A stretch of 64,000 bases of DNA from Planctomycetaceae bacterium (lineage in GTDB: Bacteria > Planctomycetota > Planctomycetia > Pirellulales > Pirellulaceae). Where the stretch lies: contig JACKHN010000003.1 of NCBI GenBank assembly GCA_020638975.1, positions 124,001-188,000 of the forward strand. Direction: 5' to 3'. Positions 1 through 8,907 of this stretch are shown here, in pieces (positions within the stretch are counted from its first letter, which is position 1; every line of letters starts with the position of its first letter). The position numbers and the translations under genes were made by a program. A model generated the notes under the pieces. The model was not told the origin of the DNA, ran no database searches, and saw nothing but the letters and a program-made list of their open reading frames with translations.

Positions 1-2
1 GT

Positions 3-1121
3 GGCGCCGGAGCCGCGTTCATTGGACGAGTCCACGCGACGGCCGCTCAGTTGGACAGCCGCGCCGAACTCGTGGCTGGCGCGTTGTCGTCGAATCCGGA
101 GAAGTCGCGTGCGGCGGCTCCGTCGTTCGGAATCGCGGAAGATCGCGCGTATGGCTCGATTCGCGAACTGATCGACGCAGAACTTGCCCTTCCTGCCGAC
201 CAACGCATCGACTTCGTCAGTATCGCGACGCCGAACTTCACTCACTTCGAGATTGCCAAAGCATCGCTCGAAGCTGGGTTTAATGTGATGTGCGACAAGC
301 CGATGACGACAAGCGTTGAAGACGCAGAAGAGCTAGTCCGCATCGTTGAGGAAACGGGAGCGGTATTCGCTCTGACGCACAACTACACCGGCTATCCGAT
401 GATTCGCCAAGCCCGCGGGATGATTGCTAGCGGCGAACTTGGCGATATACAAGCCGTTCGCTGCAACTACATCCAAGGTTGGATGTGCGGGATGAAGCCC
501 GACCCGAATCCGCCGCGAGGTGCTTGGAAGACAGATCCAGCCAAGGCCGGATCGGGGTCGCTGGGCGATGTAGGGACGCATGCTTACAACTTAGCTTGTT
601 ACGTGACAGGACTGGCCGCAATGGAAGTCTCGGCCAACATGCGCAGCTATCAGCCTGGCGGAGTCCTGGACGACTATGGTCATGCGACGATTGCATTCGG
701 CGAACAGCAAATGGGCACAATCACCTTCAGCCAGATATCCCACGGAAGAATGAACGATTTGACTCTGGAAGTCGACGGCACAAAGGCCTCTTTACTGTGG
801 CGACAGGAACAGCCGAACGAGCTGACCGTCCGGAAGACTGGCCAAGCGACTCAAATCTACGAACGACATCCGTCGGCTGCCTATATTAACGACTTGGGCC
901 GCGCTGCTTGTCGAATCGCAGGCGGCCATCCCGAGGGGTTCTTTGAGGCTTTCGCCAATATCTACAATTCGGCATTCGACGACATGATTCTCCGAGCGAC
1001 GGGCGGAACGCGCGTGAACACGAAGCTATATCCTGATGTTAGGGACGGCGCGACGGGGGTGCGTTTCGTCGACGCCTGCCAGGCGAGCAGTCGCGAACGA
1101 GGAGCCTGGAAGTCGCTGTGA
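3..1121 (+). CDS. Gfo/Idh/MocA-family oxidoreductase (5' end cut by window)
   Basis: This is an NAD(P)-dependent sugar-type dehydrogenase of the Gfo/Idh/MocA family. The open frame runs back to base 3 without a stop, and the residues before the first in-frame TTG at 51 read GAGAAFIGRVHA, part of the Rossmann glycine-rich loop. The real start is therefore upstream of the window and the TTG at 51 is not the start. Further family hallmarks are CDKPMTTS at 292-315, the EKP-like motif in which the lysine is catalytic, and the segment GSLGDVGTHAYN, which matches the active-site GG/GD..H region. The second half is the alpha/beta C-terminal domain (TIFEP-like substrate domain). The substrate cannot be read from the sequence. 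A gap of 155 bases separates it from accB, so co-transcription is uncertain. Confidence 0.88.
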   Translation, partial: GAGAAFIGRVHATAAQLDSRAELVAGALSSNPEKSRAAAPSFGIAEDRAYGSIRELIDAELALPADQRIDFVSIATPNFTHFEIAKASLEAGFNVMCDKPMTTSVEDAEELVRIVEETGAVFALTHNYTGYPMIRQARGMIASGELGDIQAVRCNYIQGWMCGMKPDPNPPRGAWKTDPAKAGSGSLGDVGTHAYNLACYVTGLAAMEVSANMRSYQPGGVLDDYGHATIAFGEQQMGTITFSQISHGRMNDLTLEVDGTKASLLWRQEQPNELTVRKTGQATQIYERHPSAAYINDLGRAACRIAGGHPEGFFEAFANIYNSAFDDMILRATGGTRVNTKLYPDVRDGATGVRFVDACQASSRERGAWKSL

Positions 1122-1276
1122 CAGGCACTGCAACGCCGGTTCTCGGTGGGTTGACGCTACGCGAATTGGCTATTAGAATCCGTCCCAAGTTCTACGACAG
1201 TATGGGTTTGTGCCAACTCTGCACATCCCACGCAAAACACTGCCCAGCGATCCAAATTCAATATTGAGCGGAGCCG

Positions 1277-1759
1277 ATGATGGCAAAATCTGCATCCAAA
1301 GAGGGTGACGTCTTCGACGAAGACCGCTTGTGTCGGTTGATCGAGATGATGAAGGAGCACGACCTCAGCGAGGTCGATCTGCAAGAGGACACGCAGCGAA
1401 TTCGACTGCGTCGCCAGACCGCGCCCGTAGTCAGTGCCGCTCCGGTCTACGCAGCACCGCCGTCTGCTCCTGCGGTAGCCGCGCCGGCTGCTGGCGCATC
1501 CGTTGACGGCGACAATATCGTCGTGATCAAGAGCCCTATGGTTGGGACTTTCTACACAAAACCAAATCCCAAATCACCTCCGTTCATCAAGGTCGGCGAC
1601 CATGTTGATCCGGAGAAGACGATTTGCATCATCGAAGCGATGAAGGTTTTTAACGAGATCCCTGCCGAAGTCTCGGGTTTGGTCGTTGCAGTGCTCGTCC
1701 AAGACGGCGACGCGGTCGAGTTTGGAAAGCCCCTCTTCAAAGTCGACACGAAAGGATGA
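1277..1759 (+). CDS. accB: Biotin carboxyl carrier protein of acetyl-CoA carboxylase
   Basis: This 160-residue protein carries biotin between the biotin carboxylase and carboxyltransferase of acetyl-CoA carboxylase, the first step of fatty acid synthesis. Residues 1-45 form the usual N-terminal helical part (DEDRLCRLIEMMKEHDLSEVDL). Residues 50-75 are an Ala/Pro linker, and residues 80-160 are the biotinyl/lipoyl domain. The biotinylated lysine is K123 in EAMKVFNE, preceded by KSPMVGTFY, as in other AccB proteins. Two ATGs stand in tandem (1277 and 1280) behind a GGAG Shine-Dalgarno. accC follows after 96 bases in the usual accBC order. Length and domain order are typical. Confidence 0.97.
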   Translation: MMAKSASKEGDVFDEDRLCRLIEMMKEHDLSEVDLQEDTQRIRLRRQTAPVVSAAPVYAAPPSAPAVAAPAAGASVDGDNIVVIKSPMVGTFYTKPNPKSPPFIKVGDHVDPEKTICIIEAMKVFNEIPAEVSGLVVAVLVQDGDAVEFGKPLFKVDTKG

Positions 1760-1783
1760 GAAGGAGCTTAGGGTCTAGAGTTC

Positions 1784-1853
1784 AGAGTCGAGAGAAGAAC
1801 GCTCTTGACACTCTATCCTGACTCTCGACGCTCGGCATTCGACTCTCGACTCT
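1784..1853. repeat. Inverted/direct repeat cluster between accB and accC
   Basis: AGAGTCGAGAG at 1784-1794 is the exact reverse complement of CTCTCGACTCT at 1843-1853. GACTCTCGAC is also directly repeated at 1820-1829 and 1841-1850. The element ends two bases before the accC ATG and fills the place where a Shine-Dalgarno would be expected. Similar 'ctagactctcgactc' spacers are, as far as I recall, frequent between genes of Pirellula-like genomes. It may be a dispersed hairpin element or a leader structure controlling accC; the sequence alone does not decide. Confidence 0.7.
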
Positions 1854-1855
1854 CC

Positions 1856-3202
1856 ATGTACAAACGAATTCTGATCGCTAATCGCGGCGAGATTGCACTT
1901 CGGATTATCCGTGCGTGCCGCGAGATGGGAATTGAAACAGTCGCGATCTTCAGCGAAGGGGACCGCGGAAGTGCCTATCTCGACTTGGCTGACGAAGCCT
2001 ACTGCGTCGGCCCAGCGAAATCAGCGCAGAGCTATCTGAAGATCGATCAGGTAATCAGCGCGGCGGAAGTCGGCAATGTTGAAGCGATCCATCCCGGCTA
2101 CGGATTTTTGGCCGAGAACTCGCATTTCAATGAAGTCTGTCGTAGTTGCAAGATTGACTTCATTGGGCCCTCTCCCGAAGCAATGGAGAAGCTTGGCGAC
2201 AAGAACACGGCTCGCGCGATTGCTCGCGAAGCAAAGGTTCCGGTTGTCCCGGGCAGCGATGGCTTGCTGACTGATGAAAACGACGCCGTTCGTGTTGCGC
2301 ATGAAATCGGTTTTCCCGTGCTGATTAAAGCGACGGCCGGTGGTGGCGGCAAAGGCATGCGAGTCGCGGCCAATGAACTTGTTCTGAAGACCGCAATTCA
2401 ACAAGCTCAAAACGAAGCCCAGGCAGCGTTTGGTAATGCTGGCGTTTACCTAGAGAAGTACGTTGAACGGCCCCGTCACGTCGAAGTGCAAATCGTGGCG
2501 GATCACCACGGTAACGTTGTGCATCTTTGGGAGCGTGAGTGCTCGACGCAGCGACGTCATCAAAAGCTGATTGAGGAGAGTCCAGCGCCAACCCTGCCGC
2601 AGGCAACGCGAGAAGCGATGTGTGAGGCGGCTGTACGTCTGATTAGGAATTGCAACTATACGAATGCCGGCACGGTGGAGTTCATCGTCGACCAAGAGAA
2701 CAACTTCTACTTCATTGAAGTGAACGCGCGTATTCAAGTTGAACATCCGGTAACGGAAATGGTGACGGGGATTGATCTCATTCAAACTCAAATTGCCATC
2801 GCCGCTGGTCTGCCACTGCCCTTCACTCAGGAAGATGTCGTGCAACGTGGGTCCGCAATCGAGTGCCGAATTAACGCAGAGAATCCCGATCGCAATTTCC
2901 AACCCAGTCCAGGCAAGATCGAGCAGATGTTCGTCCCCGGCGGTCTTGGCGTTCGATTCGATTCGCACGCCCATCAAGGTTACGTCGTGCCACCACACTA
3001 CGATTCCATGATTGGAAAACTAATCGTCCATCAGCCAACACGTGCCAAGGCGATTGCTTGCATGATACGGGCCTTGGATGAATTGCGAGTGGAGGGGATC
3101 GCGACGACCGCGCCCTTCCACAAGAAGGTGCTCCAGCACGCGGAGTTCGTCGAAGGACGTGTCGACACGAGCTTCGTCGAACGTGTGTTTCTCATCAAGT
3201 AG
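1856..3202 (+). CDS. accC: Acetyl-CoA carboxylase, biotin carboxylase subunit
   Basis: This enzyme carboxylates the biotin of AccB using ATP and bicarbonate. The frame is open from 1805, but the family's N-terminus MYKRILIANRGEIALR starts at the ATG at 1856, giving 448 residues, the normal AccC length. Visible motifs are the Rossmann-like N-domain, the ATP-grasp glycine loop KATAGGGGKGMR, the block RDCS-like ECSTQRRHQKLIEE, and EVNARIQVEHPVTE, whose Glu/Asn/Arg residues bind Mg-ATP and bicarbonate. The C-terminal domain (ECRINAENPDRNFQPSPG) is complete. No good Shine-Dalgarno precedes 1856, because a repeat cluster lies directly upstream; translation may depend on coupling or on the folded leader. 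Confidence 0.97.
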   Translation: MYKRILIANRGEIALRIIRACREMGIETVAIFSEGDRGSAYLDLADEAYCVGPAKSAQSYLKIDQVISAAEVGNVEAIHPGYGFLAENSHFNEVCRSCKIDFIGPSPEAMEKLGDKNTARAIAREAKVPVVPGSDGLLTDENDAVRVAHEIGFPVLIKATAGGGGKGMRVAANELVLKTAIQQAQNEAQAAFGNAGVYLEKYVERPRHVEVQIVADHHGNVVHLWERECSTQRRHQKLIEESPAPTLPQATREAMCEAAVRLIRNCNYTNAGTVEFIVDQENNFYFIEVNARIQVEHPVTEMVTGIDLIQTQIAIAAGLPLPFTQEDVVQRGSAIECRINAENPDRNFQPSPGKIEQMFVPGGLGVRFDSHAHQGYVVPPHYDSMIGKLIVHQPTRAKAIACMIRALDELRVEGIATTAPFHKKVLQHAEFVEGRVDTSFVERVFLIK

Positions 3203-3349
3203 CTGCGAAATCTTCGGAATTCAAGCCAGCACACGTGGTTAGTGGCCGCTGAGGCCGTGCATGCGCCGTCCTTGGCGAGCATCTCGTCGGCAAATAGAAT
3301 CGTGAGTTCGCGATCAGTAGCGTCAAGCAAGGTAAGGGAGAGTGAGTTC

Positions 3350-4660
3350 ATGGCCAATACGTTATCCAGGCCCGCAAAGTCGGAATCGAGTTTTAAACGA
3401 GTCGCCGTCTTATTCGCAGGTGGCCCAGCCCCTGCGGCCAATGCTGTGATCTCGACCTGCGCGACTTCTTTTCTGCGAAACGATATACAGGTGCTGGGGA
3501 TTCTGCACGGCTATTCGAGCTTGATCAACTACTCGCCGGAGAAACCGCTCGAAGCCGGGCGAGACTTCCTCGTCCTCGACCACAAGATCTTGAAACGCAC
3601 TCGCAACTCGCAAGGCATTCTGATCGGGACCGCACGGGCTAACCCTGGCAAGAGTGTATCGCATCCAGATCACTTGACTGATCCCGAGAAGAGCGCGCCA
3701 TTGCGACGTACTTATGAAGCGTTGTGTTCGTTGGAGGTCGACGCGTTGATTTCGATCGGTGGAGATGACACGCTTAAGACTGCTAACAAGTTCAAGATGT
3801 TTCAGGACCACTTGCCGGCGGGCTCCAAGCGAATTCCCGTCGTTCACCTCCCCAAGACGATCGACAACGATTATCACGGTATCGATTTTACGTTTGGGTT
3901 CTTTACGGCCGTCGACACGTTGGCGACTGAGATTCGCAATCTGTTGCATGATGCGGAAGCGGGACGTGCCTACTTCTTGGCCGAGACGATGGGCCGGAGC
4001 GCCGGATGGTTGGCTTACGGGGCGGCCATCGCTGGCGAAGCGAGTTTCGTGATTAGCGTCGAAGATATCAATGGTGATTATGCCGACGAAGAAGAAGTTA
4101 CCGATCCCGAGTCGGGCGAGAAGTCACAACGCAAGATCATGAACGTCGACCGCGTCGTCGATCGTATCGTGCGCACGATAATGGCCCGTGAGAAGGAAGG
4201 AAAACAGTACGGCGTCATCGTCATTGCGGAAGGCTTGGCCGAGTTCTTGCCCGCTAAGTATCTCGAAGGCATCCCTCGCGATGATCATGGCCATATTTCG
4301 ATCGCTCAAGTTGAACTTGGCAAGATGTTCGCAGGCCTCGTTTCGAAAGCGTACAAGGCAAAGACCGGGACCAGCCGCAAAGTGAACGGATTGCAATTGG
4401 GCTATGAGTCTCGCTGCGCCCAGCCGAATGCATTCGACGTGATGCTCGGGAGCCAACTGGGGGTCGGAGCGTATCGGGCATTGGTCCAAGAGAAACTGAA
4501 CGGTGTGATGGTTTCCGTAACCGGCCAATTGGCTTTGCACTACGAACCGTTCGAAAAACTTGTCGATCCGGACACTTTGGTCACTAAAGTTCGCTACATC
4601 GAAACGGGAAGCGATTTTCACAAGCTAGCGAGGTTTTTGGAAACCGACGTCAACGATTAA
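3350..4660 (+). CDS. 6-phosphofructokinase, probably pyrophosphate-dependent
   Basis: This enzyme phosphorylates fructose 6-phosphate, reversibly if PPi is the donor. The frame is open from 3242, but ATG 3350 follows GGGAG at a good distance and gives 436 residues. Donor-specificity residues are readable. GGDDT at residues 137-141 has Asp where ATP enzymes have Gly, and PKTIDND at 168-174 has Lys where ATP enzymes have Gly. Both are the established signature of PPi-dependent PFK. Other family motifs are MGRSAGWLAYGAA and ESRCAQPNAFDVMLG. The N-terminal nucleotide loop is AGGPAPAAN, as in long PPi-type enzymes. It probably serves glycolysis or gluconeogenesis in the cytoplasm. It converges with the DUF1990 gene, whose stop lies nine bases beyond. 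Confidence 0.93.
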   Translation: MANTLSRPAKSESSFKRVAVLFAGGPAPAANAVISTCATSFLRNDIQVLGILHGYSSLINYSPEKPLEAGRDFLVLDHKILKRTRNSQGILIGTARANPGKSVSHPDHLTDPEKSAPLRRTYEALCSLEVDALISIGGDDTLKTANKFKMFQDHLPAGSKRIPVVHLPKTIDNDYHGIDFTFGFFTAVDTLATEIRNLLHDAEAGRAYFLAETMGRSAGWLAYGAAIAGEASFVISVEDINGDYADEEEVTDPESGEKSQRKIMNVDRVVDRIVRTIMAREKEGKQYGVIVIAEGLAEFLPAKYLEGIPRDDHGHISIAQVELGKMFAGLVSKAYKAKTGTSRKVNGLQLGYESRCAQPNAFDVMLGSQLGVGAYRALVQEKLNGVMVSVTGQLALHYEPFEKLVDPDTLVTKVRYIETGSDFHKLARFLETDVND

Positions 4661-4669
4661 CGCGTTTCC

Positions 4670-5314
4670 CTACCGCTCCACCGCAAGGCGATGTGAAGTC
4701 GCAGGGCGGAGCGGTAATCCAGGCCCGCAATTGGTGACAAAGCTTTTCATCGCTGCGCCGGACAAGCGGCGGAAGCGAGCTTGCACGTGGCGGGCATGTG
4801 GTGAGCCGATTTTTGTCAGCCAATGATTTGGTCGTGACACGGCAAGCAATTCGTAATGCACGGAGTCGTCAACGCGGTTCCAACTGACCGCGAACTGCTC
4901 TTCGCCACACTCGAGGTGTCCTGGCAGAGTTCCGCACGCAAATCCGAATCGAACCGATTTGCGTTCCTCACTTTCGTCGGCAAATACATCCACGATGCGA
5001 CAAGGATTGAGCGACCAGAGTGGCCCCGCACGAAACAAAACTGCCACTTGTTCGCCGACTCGTATGGGACAATGTTTCCAAAAGAGCGTCGTCATTTCGC
5101 CTGGAAACATCGCCCAGCGTCGCAGACCCTCCTTCGCGATCTCGTAAGTAGCTTCGCCGTAGCCCAACAAGGTCCGTTCGCGATCCGCAACGAATCCGGG
5201 AGGGAAGGAATCGCGGTGAGTCATCCCCACTTGGTGATAAGTGAACTGCGAGTCAGTTCGCTCCAGCAGCAGTCGAATCACACTTGCCTCGGTTGGACGC
5301 ACTACGGTTAACAT
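4670..5314 (-). CDS. DUF1990 family protein
   Basis: This 214-residue cytoplasmic protein resembles the DUF1990 family. Family-like stretches are LGYGEATYEIAKEGLRRW near residue 50, followed by a central WSLNPCRIVDV, and RFGFACGTLPGHLECGEEQF near residue 125, which matches the conserved 'FAYGTLPGHVERGEE' block. No signal peptide or membrane segment is visible, and the biochemical function is unknown. The start is ATG 5314, with a purine-rich AGGGAAG upstream. It is transcribed divergently from the FAD oxidoreductase at 5442, leaving a shared promoter region of 127 bases. Confidence 0.75.
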   Translation of the reverse strand: MLTVVRPTEASVIRLLLERTDSQFTYHQVGMTHRDSFPPGFVADRERTLLGYGEATYEIAKEGLRRWAMFPGEMTTLFWKHCPIRVGEQVAVLFRAGPLWSLNPCRIVDVFADESEERKSVRFGFACGTLPGHLECGEEQFAVSWNRVDDSVHYELLAVSRPNHWLTKIGSPHARHVQARFRRLSGAAMKSFVTNCGPGLPLRPATSHRLAVER

Positions 5315-5441
5315 TTATCTTCCCTTGCTGATTTCCCCACGTACTTACCCGCAATCGCGTATGCGTTTTAACCGGGTTCGAGAACATTTATTGCCCAAAT
5401 CGCGTACAACCGTTAGGGTACGGGCAAATCGGAGTGATGCC

Positions 5442-6596
5442 GTGGACAAATATGATGTGGTCGTCGTTGGAGCGGGCTTAGCTGGCCTTAGTTGTGCAAG
5501 GTGGCTATCCGAGCGTGGCCAGCGTGTGATGCTCGTCGATCGCAAATCGAGCGTAGATCAATCCGTTCACACAACGGGGATCTTTGTGCGGCGAACGCTC
5601 GAAGATTTCACGCTCCCCGAACACTGCCTCGGGCCAGTCGTGCGGAACGTACGACTTTACTCACCACGGCGCAGGATGCTGGCCCTATCGAGTCCCCACG
5701 ACGAATTTCGTGTGGGCAGAATGGGAGTCTTGTATCAGCACTTACTGCGAGCAGGCCTAGCAGCTGGCGTTCTCTTTGCACCCGCAACCAGCTTTCGCGA
5801 CGCGACAGTAACAAGCGACGGCATGCACTTAGAGCTAGAATCACAATCGAAGCGGGACTACGTTCACACCAAGTATCTAATTGGAGCGGACGGGGCCAAT
5901 TCACGTGTTGCCCGAGCGTTGTCTCTCAGCCAGAACCGAGAATGGATTGTGGGGGTAGAAGAGGTTTACGATAGTCGAGCGATGGATGCTCCGCCCTGTT
6001 TACATTGCTTTCTCGACCCGGAGCTCGCCCCGGGATACATCGCGTGGATCGCTCATGACGGAGCCGAGATGCATGTCGGGGTGGGTGGGTATGGAAATCG
6101 ATTTGATCCCAACGAGAGTTTGACAAGATTTCTCAAAGAGGTTCCGCAGTTCGTTCCTGCCCAGGGATTGCCAATGCTTGAACGGCGAGGAGGACGCATT
6201 CCAGTGGGCGGATTGTTGCCGCGCATTGTTAGTGAACGTGGCTTACTAGTCGGTGATGCGGCTGGCGCTGTTTCCCCCATGACGGCCGGCGGTCTTGATC
6301 CCTGTTTGCGTCAATCGTCTCTCGCCGTGGACGTGATCGTGAAGTTTCTTCGCGAGGGCGATGCGGCTGCGCTCGATCGATACGAGAGCGCTCCCTTCCG
6401 TAAGCGGTTTCGCACACGATCACTAATGCGTCGCAGCTTGGCGACAATTCAATCACCGTGGGTCGCTGAGATGGGCTTCGCCTTTCTTCGTCTCGCTCCA
6501 TTTACGTCCCTGGCACGACATGTCTTCTTCGGTCGCGGATCCTTTCCAACAAGTGATCGCGAACTCCAAGCGTGTCCAGGATTCCGCCCGATCTGA
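5442..6596 (+). CDS. FAD-dependent oxidoreductase (geranylgeranyl-reductase-like)
   Basis: This is a 384-residue flavoprotein. The frame is open from 5241, but the dinucleotide-binding motif VVVVGAGLAGLSCARW starts just after GTG 5442. That GTG follows GGAG at 5431-5434 with ideal spacing, so I use it. The second flavin motif GADGANSRVAR lies in the middle, and the FAD ribityl-binding GLLVGDAAGAVSPMTAGG lies at about residue 268. This layout matches the geranylgeranyl reductase / FAD monooxygenase superfamily. The substrate may be an isoprenoid or another unsaturated lipid, but this is inference. It ends 12 bases from the stop of the convergent DUF368 gene. Confidence 0.85.
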   Translation: MDKYDVVVVGAGLAGLSCARWLSERGQRVMLVDRKSSVDQSVHTTGIFVRRTLEDFTLPEHCLGPVVRNVRLYSPRRRMLALSSPHDEFRVGRMGVLYQHLLRAGLAAGVLFAPATSFRDATVTSDGMHLELESQSKRDYVHTKYLIGADGANSRVARALSLSQNREWIVGVEEVYDSRAMDAPPCLHCFLDPELAPGYIAWIAHDGAEMHVGVGGYGNRFDPNESLTRFLKEVPQFVPAQGLPMLERRGGRIPVGGLLPRIVSERGLLVGDAAGAVSPMTAGGLDPCLRQSSLAVDVIVKFLREGDAAALDRYESAPFRKRFRTRSLMRRSLATIQSPWVAEMGFAFLRLAPFTSLARHVFFGRGSFPTSDRELQACPGFRPI

Positions 6597-6608
6597 ACGC
6601 TCTTGCGG

Positions 6609-7577
6609 TTACTTATCCGACGAACGACGCGTCCAATAGTCGACGGCAAAGACGAAACCCGCAGCGAGTACTGCTGCGACACACACCGCGAAGACTTGGC
6701 TATCGAACTGCTCCGGTAGGTAGACCGCAAAAGCCTTCTCTTTGAATTTCTCGATTTCAGGATTGAGGTCGGTTTGGAAAGGCCATAATTTTCGCAATGC
6801 GCCAAACATAAAACCGCAAAGCAGCGACATCGTTGTGGCATGGTGGCGACTGAGCAACCAGCGGAGTAGCTTGCTGAAAAGCACCAGGCTAATCACACAG
6901 CCTGCTCCGAACACCGCGATCGTCACGACGCCGTCGACAATATCCTTGCCGGCCAAAAAATTACGAGGAATTTCGGTCAGGTGTTCGTAGACGCCGAGCA
7001 CCAACAGGATCATCGCCCCACTGATCCCTGGAAGGATCATTGCACAAATTGCCACACAGCCCGAGAAGAATACGAAGACGTGGCTGGGGGACGCTGTTCC
7101 GGGCGAACTCTGGAGCGTGCTGACCCAATACGCAAAGATCGCACCGATGATTCCCAAGAGGACGCAACGAACTGTCTGCATGACAGTTGCTGTCTTTATG
7201 AGTCTGGCGACGAGAATCGCCGAAGCAAAAATCGCACCGAAGAAGACGGCATACGTCAGTCCACGAGTCGTTGCATTATTCAGCAGGACTCCAATGATCA
7301 GCGTCATTACCACCACGCCCGATAGCAATCCGCCACCGAGAGCCACTAGGAATCGCAAGTCGATGTGTGCAGCAAGCTCTTTCCATCTCCGGCGTCTCAT
7401 GTGCCTGAACGCCGTCGTATCGACGTGACTGATCGCAGTAACCAGGCGTTCATAGATGCCCAGAATCAACGCGACAGTTCCGCCCGAAACGCCGGGCACG
7501 ACATCAGCGCAACCCATGCAGACGCCGCGAATCGCATTGCGAACATCCGCCGCCAACGAAGTCTGTTTCTCGTTCAT
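6609..7577 (-). CDS. DUF368 membrane protein (PopT-type polyprenyl-phosphate transporter family)
   Basis: This 322-residue polytopic membrane protein has many hydrophobic segments across its length. The signature GCADVVPGVSGGTVALILG near residue 20, and its second copy CAMILPGISGAMILLVLGVYE near residue 185, mark the DUF368 family with its internal duplication. Members called PopT have been implicated in recycling undecaprenyl phosphate across the membrane, supporting cell-wall and glycan synthesis. That role is family knowledge and has not been shown here. It ends at 6609, tail-to-tail with the FAD oxidoreductase. The ATG at 7577 has no strong Shine-Dalgarno. Confidence 0.9.
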   Translation of the reverse strand: MNEKQTSLAADVRNAIRGVCMGCADVVPGVSGGTVALILGIYERLVTAISHVDTTAFRHMRRRRWKELAAHIDLRFLVALGGGLLSGVVVMTLIIGVLLNNATTRGLTYAVFFGAIFASAILVARLIKTATVMQTVRCVLLGIIGAIFAYWVSTLQSSPGTASPSHVFVFFSGCVAICAMILPGISGAMILLVLGVYEHLTEIPRNFLAGKDIVDGVVTIAVFGAGCVISLVLFSKLLRWLLSRHHATTMSLLCGFMFGALRKLWPFQTDLNPEIEKFKEKAFAVYLPEQFDSQVFAVCVAAVLAAGFVFAVDYWTRRSSDK

Positions 7578-7601
7578 ACGATACGCGCCATCTATAGGTG
7601 A

Positions 7602-8168
7602 TCAGTTACTCGGCGGCGAAAGCATGAAAGTCTCTGAATTTTCGAACTCGCTGTCACTAAGCGAGTCGATCGAATCAAGCGGCGGATTCGGCGGGGTATG
7701 ATACAACGAATCCGGTTGATGCAGATGAGGTAACGATCTCGACCCGATTTCGGGAACCGGAACGAGCTGGACGCCCATTGGTTCAGGAAAATGGTAAGTA
7801 GACCGCGTCTCAAATACGGGACGAGTTGGAACCGGGTGAAACTTCGAGTGAGGAGGTTTAATCGTTGCTTGCTGTGGTTCGTACGCTTGTGGGCTGTCGT
7901 GATGCATAAACGGCCCTGCGACATAAGGCATTGCGACGTGGACACAGTCTTGAAGCCGTTGGCGATCGTCACAGGAAGTACACTCGGAGAGATCCTGCAT
8001 CCCAAATCTGCCTCCCGTGATCGGCACCGGTCCGCTCAGCGTTTTGGCGAGTTCGGGATCGTGAAATCGATGCGGCATCTGCATTGGCGCGGCACATCCT
8101 GAGACTCCGAACGTGCATAGCGCCGCAATCCCCAACGCCAAGCTCCCAATTCCGAATCCTTGCGACAT
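7602..8168 (-). CDS. Putative lipoprotein, Pro/His-rich
   Basis: I do not recognise a family. The protein starts MSQGFGIGSLALGIAAL, and the hydrophobic stretch ends in the lipobox VSGC, so it should be a lipidated, exported protein. The frame is open to an ATG at 8207, but the start at 8168 places the signal peptide correctly. The mature part is short and rich in Pro, His and Ser. A cluster CTSCDDRQRLQDC may bind metal or form disulfides. There is no recognisable enzymatic motif. It lies upstream of DUF368 on the same strand with a 24-base gap, so the two may be co-transcribed. Confidence 0.6.
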   Translation of the reverse strand: MSQGFGIGSLALGIAALCTFGVSGCAAPMQMPHRFHDPELAKTLSGPVPITGGRFGMQDLSECTSCDDRQRLQDCVHVAMPYVAGPFMHHDSPQAYEPQQATIKPPHSKFHPVPTRPVFETRSTYHFPEPMGVQLVPVPEIGSRSLPHLHQPDSLYHTPPNPPLDSIDSLSDSEFENSETFMLSPPSN

Positions 8169-8207
8169 GCTAGCACCCACGACGACGAACACTCGTATCT
8201 GATCCAA

Positions 8208-8609
8208 GAAATCGGCAGACGCGCCCGCAAACTTTACGCAATCCGAACAATCGTCGCAGTCTGCTCAACTCAGCGCGAGTGCATAGGATTGCAACCTCTC
8301 CTCAAAAACGCCCTGCTAAATCGATGACCGGGAGGTTAACGTCCTAATTCGCAAGTCTTGTTATATCAATCGCTTACGAATTGCAACCCACTGTCTTGTC
8401 GGGCATTTTTCCCAAAAGGGTTTACAACGGCTTGCTGGTGGTTCCCACTCAGGCGGAGCCTCATGTTGTTAACCGGGTCCTACTTGTCCATTGGTGCTCC
8501 TAAGCCAACACATGGTTAACAACCAGAATGCCGTGGCTCGTTGCAATCCAGCGATCAGGCGGGGCTGGTTTTGGTACGATGGAGTTTGCCATCAATTGGA
8601 GGCGTATTC
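8208..8609. other. Intergenic, no gene; contains a 10-bp inverted repeat
   Basis: No convincing coding region is seen. GTTGTTAACC at 8465-8474 is the exact reverse complement of GGTTAACAAC at 8514-8523, with a 39-base loop between. The meaning of the repeat is unknown. It lies upstream of a broken small gene and could mark an old insertion boundary. Confidence 0.5.
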
Positions 8610-8884
8610 ATGAGATTTGCACCGACGCCAGACCACGGTGCGGAAATCCTGGCCCGCGTAATCAACCCCGGGCAGGGTGGGATGCCAATCCAGGCGGCTC
8701 GAGAGAGGCTCGGCTTTAAACTCCCATCGCATGATCGCGACCGAGTGAACGAGTTGGCCGCTAAGGCACGCTCGGCTCTGAAGAGCGCACAGAGCTCGAC
8801 GAGTACGAACGTGTCACCGCCATGCTGGAACTTATGCAATAGAAGGCTCGTCTTTCCCTGAAGCAGGTTGGCATCTCGCCGTAG
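8610..8884 (+). pseudogene. Broken small planctomycete-type protein gene
   Basis: A small gene with a good start is broken twice. ATG 8610 follows GGAGG at 8598-8602. The first frame reads MRFAPTPDHGAEILARVI, then QAARERLGF and DRDRVNELAAKARSAL. At about 8777 the coding continues in the frame two bases on as SEERTELDEYERVTAMLELMQ. It then meets TAG at 8840-8842, where relatives would carry Ser, and resumes KARLSLKQVGISP to the TAG at 8882. I recognise the pattern 'ILARV..AR.IL.L.F...DR.RM.ELAAKAR.G.L..EE..E...YE.V...L.LL..KAR.SLK' from short proteins common in Planctomycetes. Their function is unknown to me. Confidence 0.75.
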
Positions 8885-8907
8885 TGTCGGATGGGCCGAG
8901 CGGCTGG

